Source: Proteles cristata cristata
Taxonomy: Eukaryota; Chordata; Mammalia; Carnivora; Hyaenidae
Assembly: GCA_017311185.1 (NCBI GenBank)
Contig: JAESUZ010001525.1
Location: forward strand, 310,001-374,000
Direction: 5' to 3'
Length of the DNA: 64,000 bases
Shown: one piece after another, positions 31,465-43,369 of the stretch
Layout: every line of letters begins with the position of its first letter
Numbering within the stretch: the first letter of the stretch is position 1
The notes under the pieces: model-generated
The model's input: only the letters and a program-made list of their open reading frames with translations
Told to the model about the DNA's origin: nothing
Database searches by the model: none
Translations under genes and position numbers: made by a program

Positions 31465-31900
31465 TGGATTTCTGCCAATCTCTTTGGTTTAAAAAATAAC
31501 ATCTAAGTGGATTTTAATTTGCATTTCTATTGATAGGAATACAATGGAAATGTTTGTGAACAGTCTCTTCATGTTTCTTCTTGATCGTTTTTCTTGATTT
31601 TTACCTAAGAGATTTTTATGTATTAGAGAGATTAGTTGCTTACCTATACTAAAGATTTCAGTTCCTATACTAAAGATTTCAGTTCCTCTTCTCCAGGTTG
31701 TCATGTATTTTTCCCTTTTACTTCTAGTGTTTTATTTGCCAAGCAAAAGTTTAAAGATATTTATATAGTTAACTATTTTTCCCTTTAAGGCTCCTATGTT
31801 TTTGATTCATAGTTACAAAGGTTTTCCTTACTCCTAGATTTTGGAGGGATTTATCATGTTTACTTCTAGGTCTATTAATTTTAGAACCATCTAATGTGCC
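31465..31900 (-). mobile_element. Old L1 ORF2/3' piece, antisense
   Basis: GAACAGTCTCTTCATGTTTC, GTTTTATTTGCCAAGCAAAA, TTTTTGATTCATAGTTACAA and CCTTACTCCTAGATTTTGGA follow the antisense order of L1M ORF2 C-terminus. A 21-bp unit (CCTATACTAAAGATTTCAGTT) is doubled at 31643-31685. Confidence 0.65.
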
Positions 31901-31904
31901 CATA

Positions 31905-33145
31905 TTAACAGCTGTGCTAATTAGAATTTCTTCTAACTCCATATAATGCTGACATATTTCAATCTCATTCTCTGATGGCAACTTTTTGTTGGAGAAGGTA
32001 CAGAGTGCTCTTTCCTTCAGGCTGCTGAGAGAGAGACAGAATGGCCGAGGAGCGAATAACAGAGGGATCCTGATCCAACACATGGATTTCTTTCCAGAAG
32101 CTCACATGTAATTTTTGTTTGAGATCCAGAATGTCAGTTTCCATAGAAACAGTGACAAACTTGAGGGTTATGTTCTTTTGCATCTCACCGGCTTTGATTT
32201 ACCTCCATTATAGAATAAATTAACAGTGCTCAGAGTTCTTTACTACCCATTCCTGTTACCATCTCTAGGCCTGAAGAGGCAGGGGGAGGAAATAACATTA
32301 TCAGTGTCCTCTGGCTGGAGTGTAGAAGGCAGGCCACCTGTTGTGTTCATCAAGTGCCCAGTGCTCAAGCAAAAAGAGAACACAGTAGAAAAAATATCCC
32401 AGTTGCATCTTCTGATACTGTGTCATTTACTGCAACTGGTCAAACCCCAGTGGAGTCCAGAGGGCAGATGATCCCAGCTGATTTAATCCATGAATGTCAA
32501 CATCAGGGCACAGAGACAAAGAGGGAAGGGTGGACAATGATCAAAGGTCATAAAGAGAGAATTATCCTCTATTTGGAGGCTCCAGTAGTCCAGGCTGAGA
32601 ATTCCAGGGAACCAGGATCTATAGCATCATGAATGTTAGAATATTTCTTGGTTTGGATTGTCTCCCTCATCTTTACCTCTACTCAAGGGAGCGCTTGAGG
32701 ACATCTATATATCCTTCCCTTAACTCAGGATGTAAAACATGAGAGGAACACAAGACATGGTGAAGAATGAGGAACAACTGACAGAAAACCTATTTTCCTC
32801 TTCAGTGCTTCCCCTTTCTCATTTTGTTTTGTTTTGGGTGTTGTTTGTTTGTTGTTGAACGTGGTAAAGAACTAAGGGTCTGCAGTGACATGGCTGTGTT
32901 CTTCCTCTCAATCCTACTGAACAGCTTTGCAAGCTCATGCCAATTTGTGCTGTCTCTAAGCTTGGGTTGCTTTAGGTGGGAAAGGGAGGTAATAAAAGTG
33001 GTTAACTCATAGTTACTCGGAGGAATCTTTCTTTTCTTTCTAATTTTTTACATTAATTGTTGGAGGAATCTTTGGAGGATTAAAAGAGATACTTTGTGTT
33101 AAATTCCTGCTGTATCATAAGTGCTCAAAAATATTAGGTGCAAAA
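31905..33145. other. Unassigned DNA
   Basis: About 1.2 kb without a repeat that I can name. The 81- to 104-codon frames on either strand (31769-32632) have no recognised domain. A T/G-rich run lies at 32822-32855. Confidence 0.35.
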
Positions 33146-33149
33146 CAGA

Positions 33150-33820
33150 TCAGCAAACTTATTGTAAAAGCTAACAATAAGACTACTAGAAGAAGACAAT
33201 ATAAGGATAAATCTTCATGAACTTAAATTTGTCAACAGATTCTTATATGTGTCATGAAAGGCACGAGGAACAAAAGAATTTCAGGACACCAGGATCCATG
33301 TCATTATAAATGTGAGAATATTACACAAACTGTTATGTAAAATATATTTTAAAATAGTTATATTGGAATTTATCAAAATTAAAAACTTGTTCCAACAAGG
33401 AACATTATCAGGAAAAATGAAAAGGTGACCTACAGAATGGCAAAGAGTATTTGAAAATCGTATTTTCTATAAGGTTTTGGGATGCAGCGGAGCATGGGGA
33501 GTGGAGAATGAATAAGCACTCAGGATGTACAGAATAATTTTGGAGTGCTGAAAATGTTTTAGAACTAGGTAGAAGTTGTGTCTGCACAGCCTGGTAAATG
33601 TATGAAATGCCACTGAATTGCTCACTTTCAAATGGTTAATTTTCCATTATGTGAATTGTACCTCCATTAGAAAATACAGAATTAAAAAAACAGGAGAAAG
33701 GAAGTAGGTGGTGATATAGGTGAAAGAATATTGGCCATGATTTGATAATGGGCATAGTAGGATTCATATGCTACTTTGTCTTTTTTGTATGTGTTAGAGT
33801 TCTCTATAAAAATTAAATGA
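33150..33820 (+). mobile_element. Old L1 3' end
   Basis: Decayed ORF2 tail (GAAGACAATATAAGGATAAA, GCACGAGGAACAAAAGAATT, TTTATCAAAATTAAAAACTT), then an L1M 3' UTR with CCACTGAATTGCTCACTTTC and TATGTGAATTGTACCTCCAT. A further terminal block has TTTTGTATGTGTTAGAG and a TAAAAATTAAATG end. Confidence 0.75.
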
Positions 33821-33834
33821 AAGAAATGAACTTG

Positions 33835-34310
33835 TGCACATACACACAGTGAAATATTTTTCAGCCATAAAAAAGGAATGCTATCTTGCCATTAGTGACA
33901 TCATGAGTGGACCTAAAGGGTATTGTGCTAAGTGATATAAATCAAAAAATGATAAATACTGCATGATTTCACCTATGTATGGAATCTAAAATTCAAAACA
34001 GAAACAGACATATAAACACAGAAAGCAGAAGGGAGAGGGGCTGGAGGGGGGAGGTACAGACAAACAGATGAAGGGGACTAAGAGGTACAAAATTACAGTT
34101 ATAAAATAAGGAAGTCCTGGGGATGTAATGTGCCTCATGGGTAGTATAGTCATTAATACTGTAATAACTTTGTATGGTGATAGATAGTAACTTGTCTTAC
34201 TGTGAGTATTATTTTGTAATGTATAAAATTATCAAAACATTAATATGTATACCTGAAACTAATATGATATTGTATTTCAACTATACTTCCATGAAAATAT
34301 ATTAAGTGGA
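33835..34310 (+). mobile_element. L1 3' end (L1MA-like)
   Basis: CAGCCATAAAAAAGGAATGC, ATTGTGCTAAGTGATATAAA, GATTTCACCTATGTATGGAA, then GTATACCTGAAACTAATATG and a short end. A second, younger L1 tail directly behind the first. Confidence 0.8.
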
Positions 34311-35370
34311 ATTATACTTGGAATTATGGAATTATACTTCCATTAAAAATATATTAATTTTTAAAAAAGTTAACTGCAATTTAATTTTGCATCTAACGGA
34401 GTTTTTATCTAATTTAAGGACTCATTGCAGAGCAGATTGCAGATTCAGAGGCTTTCCTCTATTTTCTGTCCTGGATTCCAGTACACAGGTTTTATGGACT
34501 TTTGTAAAAGGGATTAACCATACCCACTCTCAAATTTATTTTAACCCATCCATATCAAGTAGTTAGGAAATAATTATCTCACTCTTGGTAGCTATATTAT
34601 GCTAGTTTTTCCTCATACCTATCAAGGTGAAGTTTCAGGAACAAATGGGTTTTCAGGAACATAATTGCAGATATAATTGAGAAATTGAAAAGTGATTCAG
34701 GTGTGGTTCAGGTGGTTCAGGTTTTAGGCGTGGCTTCATCTAGAGGCTCAACATAGTCATCAGGACTCAGCCATTCTCTGCTCTGTCCCCATCTGCTTTG
34801 TTCTCCTCAAGCTTTTCTTGTATGGATATTAAAGCAATTACATACCCCCTTTTGGCATAAGTGGTAGGGAAATTGCCACCCACATCACAAGACTAAGAGT
34901 GGAGGGGGGATGGCTCCTTGAAGGAAAACTGGTGTGCTAGCAAAAGGAAGTGGTTGCTGGACAAGCAACGTTGTGTTTGCCAGAAACAGTAACGAGGGAT
35001 CTTCATATGGACACAAAAGTAAAGTAGACCCAGGTCTTATGCTTCTTGACCCCTGGGATTCCTCTTATTAGGAAGAGTTGAGGTCAAGGTTAGGAAAGCC
35101 CTCTAAGTGAGCAGCGAGTTTGGAGTTAGGGCAAGAGTTGGGGCAAATGCTGACAGCAATAGAATTGATGGAATATCTGAGAAGAGAGGCAGGTAGTTGT
35201 GGCCTAAACTTGATCTGGCCAACGTAGGGAGAAATGCCAGTGCCGAACCCGAAGGCACAGAGCTCCAGCCAACGACTCGAAGTAAGTGTAAGAAGGGAAG
35301 AAGGGGGATTTATGTTGAGGAACAGGTGGAGAGAAGTCAAAGAATATATTCTTTCAGTGGATGTGATTAT
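34310..35370. other. Unique DNA
   Basis: A small direct repeat (GGAATTATACTT and relatives) lies at 34308-34340; otherwise nothing recognised. A short GC-richer block at 35200-35280 contains four CpGs. Confidence 0.4.
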
Positions 35371-35375
35371 AATAA

Positions 35376-35560
35376 CAAAATAATAACCATTTATTAAGCT
35401 CTTCCTATGTGCCAGACACTGCCCTTGTATGTATTATCTACACTGTCAACTCCTATGAGGTGAATATTATGATCCCCATTTAATTTGCGAAGAGACGGTA
35501 TCTCGTTATGTTTATATCGCTTGCCCAGAGCTATGGTATCTGATTACTAAGCACATTCCC
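35376..35560 (-). mobile_element. MIR, antisense
   Basis: CCATTTATTAAGCTCTTCCT, ATGTGCCAGACACTGCCCTT, CCTATGAGGTGAATATTATG and a TTGCCCAGAGCTATGG segment. Confidence 0.85.
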
Positions 35561-35694
35561 TTTGCCACTTTCGTTGCAGAGTGGCTCCTTGGGACCGAAG
35601 AATGTGCTGTCCTGACAGCATGTTGCTTAAGACGGAGTCTTGCCTTTACAAAACATGAGGGAGCAATGCAGAAGCTAGAACTGAAAACTATGTA

Positions 35695-35865
35695 GAAGCG
35701 CTGTGCTAAGAGCTTCCTGAATATTACCTAATGTTTTCCTTACAAGAACCCTATCCCCATATGACTGATGAGGAAGCCATGAAAACTAATTTCCCAGAGT
35801 CGCCCAGGGAATCCAGAAACTCTGATCCAAGACTGTGTGCTGGTCATCACTCTGTGGATCACAGA
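35695..35865 (-). mobile_element. MIR, antisense
   Basis: GCGCTGTGCTAAGAGCTTCC, ACAAGAACCCTATCCCCATA, GACTGATGAGGAAGCCATGA and CTCTGATCCAAGACTGTGTG. Confidence 0.8.
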
Positions 35866-36445
35866 ATCATTACAAACAAAACTATCGAATAATTCTCAAC
35901 CCAGTGAAATTTGAGGCCCTCATTTGTTTTTGCCCATAGGGAGGTCTTTGTATACTGGTCTCACTCCAACAAGCATGCATATTATCAGGATCTGTGGGGA
36001 AAGAAATACTGTAAACTGTTTTTAACTCAGAAAAAAAATTAGTTGTTCTGGTTCTTATTTTGCCCTGAGGTTTTCACTAGTTTTTCTTTATTAAATTTTC
36101 CCCTGATGCCAAAGGTTTGATGTTTTCCTCCTTGTTGTTTCTCTTTCTGGAGATGACTTTGATATTGATATGTGACTTGATTTCATTAGCTGGATTCTTT
36201 CTGTCTTGGTGATTGGCGCTGTGTCTAAAACTATGGGGATATGCATCAAAAGACAACTTCTTGATTCTCACATGCCACAGAAAACAAAAATCAATCTCTA
36301 TCCTCAGGGACGGAACTTCTGGTGTCAAAACTTGTCTCATGTTCCAAGCTACTTTTTGTCACTGTTGTTCCTTAGGAAGACAGAAAGGTAGTGCAGAAGA
36401 CCATTGTGTGTTACATCTATATGATAATATTATCAATAATAATAA
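35866..36445. other. Unique DNA
   Basis: Overlapping frames on both strands (36077-36515) have no recognised domain. Confidence 0.4.
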
Positions 36446-36449
36446 GAAG

Positions 36450-36990
36450 AAGCAGCAGCAACAGATACTTATTGAGTACATCCTAGATCTCCAGGCTGTT
36501 GGGATGCATCAGTAAACCTTCAGAGAGCTTGCATTTCAGCAGGTGAAGACAGACAACAAGTAACAAACATAAGTATATATGCAAAATAGCATATTACTTA
36601 GTGGGATTAGAATGCTGAAAAGGAGGGGGATAAGTTAAGCAGAGTAAGGAAATGGGAAATAAAGGGGCAGAGACTGGCAGCAGTATTAAATGGGAGAGTC
36701 AGTGCAAGAATTCCTGAGAAAGTGAGCTAAAATAAAGCCTAAAGGGTGACAGAAAGGGAGCTGCAGGTGTGACAGCTAGAGAAAGAACCTTCCAGGAAGG
36801 GGGACAGCCAGTGTAAAGCCTCTGAGGCAGAAGCATGCTCAGCAAGATCTAAAATCAGCTGAGGCCATCTCGGCAAAAGCCAAGTGAGGAAGTCGGCGGG
36901 GATGGGGTGCGGGGTTGGGGGGAGACCAGACGATTAGGTTAGGGAGAGAGCAGGAAGCTAGATCACACAAGATTTGTAGGATATTCTAAG
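36450..36990 (-). mobile_element. Long L2, antisense
   Basis: ACTTATTGAGTACATCCTAG, GAAGACAGACAACAAGTAAC, then a block with TCCAGGAAGGGGGACAGCC and GTGTAAAGCCTCTGAGGCAG, and a GATCACACAAGATTTGTAGG end. Reverse complement of the L2 3' half. Confidence 0.75.
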
Positions 36991-37047
36991 TGTTTAAGTT
37001 TTTAATTTAATTGAAATAGCATTTTAATTGGAGGAGATATTTAATCT

Positions 37048-37060
37048 ATCCTTTATTTTA
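37048..37060. repeat. TSD of SINE
   Basis: ATCCTTTATTTTA here and at 37267-37279, a perfect 13-bp duplication. Confidence 0.95.
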
Positions 37061-37266
37061 TGCATTTTAATATTTTCTAAGTTTATTCTGAGAGAGCATG
37101 TGCACACGCAGGGGCAGGGCAGAGAGAGCAGGAGAGAATATCCCAAGCAGGCTCTGCATGTCAGCACAGAGCCTGATGTGGGGCTTCATCTGCCAAACAG
37201 TGACACCATGACCTGAGCTGAAACCAAGAGTCGGACACTTAAGTGACTGAGCCACCCAGGTGCCAC
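37061..37266 (-). mobile_element. Feline CAN SINE, antisense
   Basis: TTTTCTAAGTTTATTCTGAG tail, GATGTGGGGCTTCATCTGCC (B box lost), GACTGAGCCACCCAGGTGCC head. Diverged body despite the perfect 13-bp TSD. Confidence 0.92.
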
Positions 37267-37279
37267 ATCCTTTATTTTA

Positions 37280-37555
37280 AAAGAAACACCCTGAGATCAG
37301 ACTATAGAACGGCAACACTAAAAGTGGGAAAATCTATTAGATTAGATTATTAGAAATCCCAGACGTGGCTCAGACTAGGGGATGGCAGTGGAGCTGGTGA
37401 AAAAAGGTCAAGTTCCAGGGAGATGCACATTTCCTGACAGGTTTGATATCAAGTGTGACAACAGAGTGGCCATCTACCGAGGTGAGGCAGGTTATGGGTA
37501 GAGGATTTTGGGAGGAAGATCTGGAAGTCTCTAAATGAGTCGTTTATTGTTTTAT
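37280..37555. other. Unique DNA
   Basis: No recognised feature. Confidence 0.4.
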
Positions 37556-37559
37556 CCAC

Positions 37560-37760
37560 TCACTTTACACTTAGTCACTCAGTAACTTCTTACTAAGTAC
37601 CTAGAATGAGCCAAGCATTCTCATTAATTGTCACAGAATATTACAGATGAGAAAACAGAGGCACAGAGAGGTTAAGTCATTTGTCAAAGTTCATTCTGCT
37701 AGTGACTATTAGTGTCTGGCAATTCTAGTCTGGGTCTTTCTTTTTACCTTCTCTACTTAC
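37560..37760 (-). mobile_element. MIR, antisense
   Basis: CTTACTAAGTACCTAGAATG, GATGAGAAAACAGAGGCACA with GAGAGGTTAAGTCATTTGTC, and CTAGTCTGGGTCTTTC. The conserved MIR core is clear. Confidence 0.88.
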
Positions 37761-37764
37761 AACT

Positions 37765-38700
37765 TGTCACCTGTGGCTTGAATGCACTGACAGAATCAGA
37801 GGAAAATGAGAAAGTGATGCTATTTTATTTAAATGTTGTGAAATACAGAGAATACTTTTTCATAAGTTAAACTTGTCTTTTCTGCTCTATCCTATATCAT
37901 CTTTCTGCAAGATACTCGGAAGTCTCCTTCTCTGCCTTACTTTTTAAGTCCCTTAGACTATCCCATTGATAACTGAGGGCATTACTGATAGGGTGTTCTG
38001 CGACTTGGAAAATATGACAAAGGTAAGCCTGGAGCTTCTCAATTTTAAACATTTCCTGGGTGCTAAGCTCTAGATCTCCATATTTAGACGACAATTTAAA
38101 TTCCATGACGTTGGTATGAAATAATGTCCATCATTTCTTCATCAAGGCTATAAAACAGTAGCGAGGAACCCAAGCATGTAATTAGGGTAAAATTTTTCCA
38201 TGAATACTTTTGGCAAACAATAAACAAACAGTGTCAAAAAATTTCAATAGCTGAAATAACATCCCTTTTGGATAGGAACCATAAGATCAGAAGAGGACAT
38301 TTTTTTTCTTCCCTCAAAGAAAGCTTTTAACGGCTAGGTGGGATCCTTTCTGGCCCTGAGGCTCTTCTCATTCCTTCCTGCCTCCCAGAAGAGATTGAGG
38401 CTCCCTGATGTTTCACCCTGCCACTGAGTCCTGGTTTGGGGCTACATTCATGCTCCCATTATTTTTCATTGGCTCGGTTAGAGGCAAAAACAAAACAAAC
38501 AAAAAACTCCACCAAAAGTCTGTTAGCCACATGTCAGGGGGTAAGAAAAAAAATCCTCTTCTTTTTTTTGTCCACTCCTTTTATTTTACATTTCAGGTCT
38601 CTACTTAATAACTTACTTTACTTAATCTCCAGTTGTGATTTTGAGGCTATTCTTTGTTTCTTAATGTTTCCATAAAGATACTCTTTTACTGATATGCATG
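37765..38700. other. Unique DNA
   Basis: No named repeat. Minus frame 37897-38106 (69 codons) is unremarkable. Confidence 0.4.
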
Positions 38701-38709
38701 GTTCACAGG

Positions 38710-39260
38710 CTTTATTTTCTATGACATGTGAAGAAGCTTGCACTTCCTTCATGCAACCATTACTCTGCCTTTGTTCCCCAAGGCACAGGTTTGAATTTAA
38801 TAAAAAGGATACAGCTCACAGCTATGAAAAAAGAAGGATGTGCTAACAGCACGATCCCACATCTCCCCTCACTTCCAGCGCCATCTGAAGGGGAAACATA
38901 TGGAAGTGTGGAATGAGAGGTGAGGAAGTACGTAGAAATCATCACGAACATGGCCCAAGTAGAACCCACAGGCACATGGGGCCCATTGGACAATAATAGC
39001 AGCCTTCATTATGTGGTGGCACAGCCCAGAGTTATAAATAAGACAGGGAATTTATCAAAAGAATGGCAGGGCTCCCTGACTCATACTGCATGCTACATTT
39101 ACCCTGGGAGCCTGATAAGGAGGCAGAGATGGAGTCCGGACACATGGCTTTCTTCCATCAATGGAGGGGCAGCAGTAATGATGTTTTCCATCTTTCCAGT
39201 GTTCCTACGATGACATTTGGCCCATATCCTTGCAGACCACTCGGACAGAATACCTCTAGA
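38710..39260. other. Repeat-free block, candidate conserved non-coding DNA
   Basis: About 550 bases with no mobile-element signature, balanced base composition and a CTCF-like motif at 38878-38891. The 97-codon (38920-39213) and 71-codon plus frames have no recognised domain. Confidence 0.35.
38878..38891 (-). promoter_or_regulatory. CTCF-like motif
   Basis: Minus strand reads CCTTCAGATGGCGC, 12 of 14 positions matching the core consensus CCASYAGRKGGCRS; the mismatches are positions 3 and 4. The AGATGGCGC half is complete and its CpG is kept. Motif match only. Confidence 0.4.
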
Positions 39261-39556
39261 AGTTTTCAGTTGGTCTGAGGGGGTGTTTTGGTACTGTCAG
39301 AAAACCTCACTATTTTATACCACGTCAATTCCAAACTAGTGTGAGATGGATAGGAATATGTCTGAAATTTACATTTGCACAGTATTTTAAGAAATGAATT
39401 GAGTTCAAGACACTGTCTAACCCACCAAAAACTTTTAAGAACTGTAAACTCTTTAAACTTTCTGCTTTCATGGTAAAAAGTTACACTCTCCAAAAAAAAG
39501 TTAACGCTTTCATCTTTAACTTTTACTTTCTAATTATTAAATTAATTGTATTTGGC

Positions 39557-39710
39557 AGTGCCTGGGTGGCTCAGTCAGTTGAGCATCTGGCTCTTTGGCT
39601 AGGGTCATGATTCCAGTGTCATGGGATTGAGCCCATGTTAAGATTTATTCTCTCTCTCTCGGCCCCTCCCCTATTCATGTTCTCTCTTTCAAATTAAAAA
39701 AATAATAATA
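39557..39710 (+). mobile_element. Old CAN SINE
   Basis: CAGTGCCTGGGTGGCTCAGT head, GGGATTGAGCCCATGTTAAG, CGGCCCCTCCCCTATTCATG and a CAAATTAAAAAAATAATA tail. Body order fits the older carnivore CAN SINE, not the young feline type. Confidence 0.88.
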
Positions 39711-40039
39711 TTTGCATTTGTATTATATCACTGGTATAACGAATCCTGCAAACCTAGTGCCTTAAATCAATGCAGATTTGTTATCTTACAGTTCTTTGAG
39801 TCAGAATTCTCATGTGCTTCTCATTGAGCTAAAATCAAGGTATTGATAGCAATGCATTCATTTTTGTTGATTCTAGAAGAGGATCTGTTTTCTTGACTTT
39901 TCTGGCTCCTAGAGGCTATGCATTTCTTAGCTCACGGCCTCTTCTGTCAGCATTGTCCATTCAAGTCTTTCTAACAACCCATCACTGTGATGCTAAACCT
40001 TCCACATCCTTCCTCCACATTTATTTTTCAGGTTTTATA

Positions 40040-40224
40040 TTTTTTAACATGTATTTATTTTTGAGAGACAGAGTATGGGTGGGGGAGGGGCAGAGAGAGG
40101 GAGACACAAAATCTGAAGCGGGCTCTAGGCTCTGAGCTGTCAGCACAGAGCCCAATGTGGGGCTAGAACTCACAGATGGTGAGCTAAAGTCCAATGCTTA
40201 ATCAACTGAGCTACCCAGGCACTC
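40040..40224 (-). mobile_element. Feline CAN SINE, antisense
   Basis: AACATGTATTTATTTTTGAG tail, CAATGTGGGGCTAGAACTC (B box damaged), CTGAGCTACCCAGGCACTCC head. Missing about 20 bases between the B and A boxes. Confidence 0.92.
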
Positions 40225-40242
40225 CTTCCTTCTTCTGCGTTT

Positions 40243-40258
40243 AAAGACACTTCTGTGG
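40243..40258. repeat. TSD of young SINE
   Basis: AAAGACACTTCTGTGG here and at 40480-40495, a perfect 16-bp duplication. Confidence 0.95.
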
Positions 40259-40479
40259 TGGGGCGCCTGGGTGGCTTAGTCGGTTACGCGTCCGACTTTC
40301 GCTTAGGTCATGATCTCGCGGTTCGTGGGTTCGAGCCCCGCGTCGGGCTCTGTGCCGACTGCCAGCTCAGAGCCTGGAGCCTGTTTCAGTCTATGACTCC
40401 CTCTCTCTCTGATCCACCCCTGCTCACACTGTCTCTCTCTCTCTCTCCTAGAAATAAATAAAAAATATTAAAAAAAAAA
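40259..40479 (+). mobile_element. Young feline CAN SINE (CCTAG-tail type)
   Basis: GGGCGCCTGGGTGGCTTAGT head with box A, CGCGGTTCGTGGGTTCGAGC with box B intact, GCCGACTGCCAGCTCAGAGC, CTCTCCTAGAAATAAATAAA and a pure A12 end. The 16-bp perfect TSD indicates a recent insertion in the MLT1 LTR. Confidence 0.97.
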
Positions 40480-40689
40480 AAAGACACTTCTGTGGGAATA
40501 TGCGGGGTCCATATGGATAATCCCGAATAATCTATTTCAAGGTCAACTGATTGGCAACCTTAATTCAATCCTCAACTTCAATGATTCCTTATCATGTAAC
40601 ATAACATAGTCACAGGCTCTGGGGATAAGGTCATGGACAGTTTTGGAAACCATAATTCTGCCTACCATATTAGGTCCTTCTGGAAGACC

Positions 40690-41090
40690 TTAATTAGATG
40701 GCACTGAATTATCCCAGACCTTGGAAACTAAATGATTTTGCACCCTAGGGTCTTGTCCTCTTTTTGTAGCAGACATTGCTAATTGTTCTCAGCATGCTTT
40801 CTTACCGAGGTCAGGGATAGCCTTAAAATCCTTTTTAAGGTAAAGCTCTGAGTACCCTCTAGCAATTGACCCAAGTCCTCACATGAGAGGAATCACTTTA
40901 CCATTTCCATTTAGAAATCATTTTACTTCCTTTTAATGCAATCCCATGTTTACAAGCATCAATAAAGCAAATTTCCTGACACTTATTTAGATAGGCATTT
41001 TGTTCTGGTCAATACAATTTGACCTAAATCAGAGCCATGGAATTACATTTATTCATATTTGCTATATGCACATCCTTATATTGGATAAGA
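40690..41090. other. Unique DNA
   Basis: No recognised feature. Confidence 0.4.
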
Positions 41091-42516
41091 AAGTTTAAAA
41101 AAAAAAACTGACTATCAAATGCTGGTGGAGATATAGAGCTATAGGAACTCCGATTTATTGTTTGTTGGAATGCAGAATGCTATAGCCACTTTGAAAGCCA
41201 GTTTGCAAGTTTCCTATAAAACTAACTAGACTTAACCATAGGACACCAAAAACACATTTCTAGGTATTCATCCATTTGAAAGTAAATTTAGATTCATACA
41301 GAAAGTGGGTGTGTATATTCATAGGAATTTTATTAATAATTGCCCCAAACTGGAGGCAAAGTGTCCTTCAATAGATGAATAATTCTAATTCTATACAGAA
41401 ATGACCTATTGAATCACACAACAAACTGGATAAATCATCAATGCATTTTGTTAAGTTAAGCCCAAATTCAAAAGGGTACATATTATGTGATTCCACTCTG
41501 GAAAAGAGAAACCGAAAGAACAAAAAACAGATCAGTACTTTCTAAGGGTTGGGGGGAAGGGAAGGTGGTCGATTACAGAAAGGAAACAAATAATTTTATA
41601 GGGTGATGGATCCATACTATATGGTATTAAGGTGGTGAATATATGACTATGAATTTGTTAAAATCCATTGAAATTTACATTACAGAGAGTAAACTTGAAT
41701 ATATGCAAACTAAATGACAAATTAGCTAGGAGGTTGGGGTAAAATCCCAGAATGAAATATTGGCTGTGATAAAAAAGAATCTATGTGTATTACATACTTT
41801 TAACATAATCTTATTCAGGGAGATGAGGAAACAAGAGTTAACGCAAAGTTACTCTTGAAAATAGATGTTTAACTAGAAATTATAGAAATAAGGACAAAAT
41901 GAACTGAACTTAAACTGTGTACTTTAGTTGGGAAGGTTATTTATCAGGGAGATACAGGTTAGTGATTCCAAAAATGCCTGTGGCCTGAGGTCAAACAAAT
42001 AATTAAGATACGGATGGTGGTAGGAGATAGGCTTCTCACTGTTGGACAGCAACATTATAAAGCAAGGGGGAGGGGATGACTTGAATTAATATGTGGTACT
42101 AGATTACACTAGAAGATATTATTACATATGTTTAATTTATCATAGATGTAGATCAAGAGACCCAAGAATAATTACAGATATGCATGTGTACACGGGTTAG
42201 TGTACATACATAAATATCTTGGCTCCGTCCACCAAGAGAGACTAGAAGCAGTGACATCCCAGTAGCAATGAGGAGAGCCAGCACTCAGATCTTGGTTTCT
42301 ATATACCATTCTCCAGTAAAAGGTACCTGGGTCTCTTAGAGAAATGTTGATTCCAGGATTGGAGAAGGGAAAATGCAACAAGAGCCAAGCGCTTCTTGTA
42401 GTGGTTAAATGTAAGAAAATGTTTGAAAATCAAAAGAATGAGGAGTTATCAAAGAGTCATAAGAGCACACTTCAAAGAGCTCCTAATAGCCAAAGCTGGA
42501 AAAATTTAACAAAGTT

Positions 42517-42532
42517 AATAATGTAATATTAG
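42517..42532. repeat. TSD of young SINE
   Basis: AATAATGTAATATTAG here and at 42770-42785, a perfect 16-bp duplication. Confidence 0.96.
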
Positions 42533-42769
42533 GGGGCGCCTGGGTGGCTTAGTTGGTTAAGCGTCCGACTTTCGCTTAGGTCATGATCTCGCGGTTCTTG
42601 GGTTCGAGCCCCATGTCGGGCTCTGTGCTGACTGCCAGCTCAGAGCCTGGAGCCTATTTCGGAGTCTGTATCTCCCTCTCTCTCTGACCCTCCCCTGCTC
42701 ATGCTGTCTTTCTCTCTCTCTCTCTTTCTCTCCCCTAGAAATAAAAATATTTTTTAAAAATATTAAAAA
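42533..42769 (+). mobile_element. Young feline CAN SINE (CCTAG-tail type)
   Basis: GGGGCGCCTGGGTGGCTTAG head, GGTTCGAGCCC box B, GCTGACTGCCAGCTCAGAGC, CTCCCCTAGAAATAAAAATA tail. Perfect 16-bp TSD and few substitutions, so a recent insertion. Confidence 0.97.
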
Positions 42770-43369
42770 AATAATGTAATATTAGATCCTAGCACAAAGC
42801 AAAACCAAAATAAATGATTGAATGAATAAATAAATGAGGGAAGAGAGAAAAGTCTTCCTTACAGAATAATTCTAAATAATATATGTGAATACTACCCACT
42901 CCCTCCAGCTAGTAGAGCTTGATTCCCTTAAGCCCTGACTTTGAACTATGGGCTAGAGTTGGTGACTTCTTCACAAGAATAGAGTATGGAGTGAGAAAAC
43001 AATAGTGAAGAAGTCTGCAATACTACTCTGGCCACAGGTGATCAAAGTTACTATTGTTTGTAATAAATCATGTTGACAGCGTGTACCTCAGGTAGGAAGT
43101 GATGTAAGGGCACTTGACACTTGTGCTATTCTTCCAAAACACTCAATACCTCAGACTAACCATGAGAAAAAATAATAGACAAACCCAAGTTGAGAGACAT
43201 ACTGCAAAATATCTGACCAACACTCTTCAAAAAGATCAAGGTAGTCAGAAATGAGGAAAGACAGAGAAAGTGTCACAAAGTACAGAAGCCTAAGGAGACA
43301 AGATGATTAAACACAATTTGGCTCCCTGAAACTACAAAATAAAGGACAATAGTATAAAATCTATTGATG

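Larger units (their letters stand above)
39715..40676 (-). mobile_element. MLT1 LTR (ERVL-MaLR), antisense, with two SINEs
   Basis: Antisense order AATCCTGCAAACCTAGTGCC, TTGTTATCTTACAGTTCTTT, GAGGATCTGTTTTCTTGACT, TTCTTAGCTCACGGCC, then after the SINEs ATCCCGAATAATCTATTTCA, AGGTCAACTGATTGGCAACC and ATTCTGCCTACCATA. This is the LTR only; no internal genes were seen. Confidence 0.8.
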
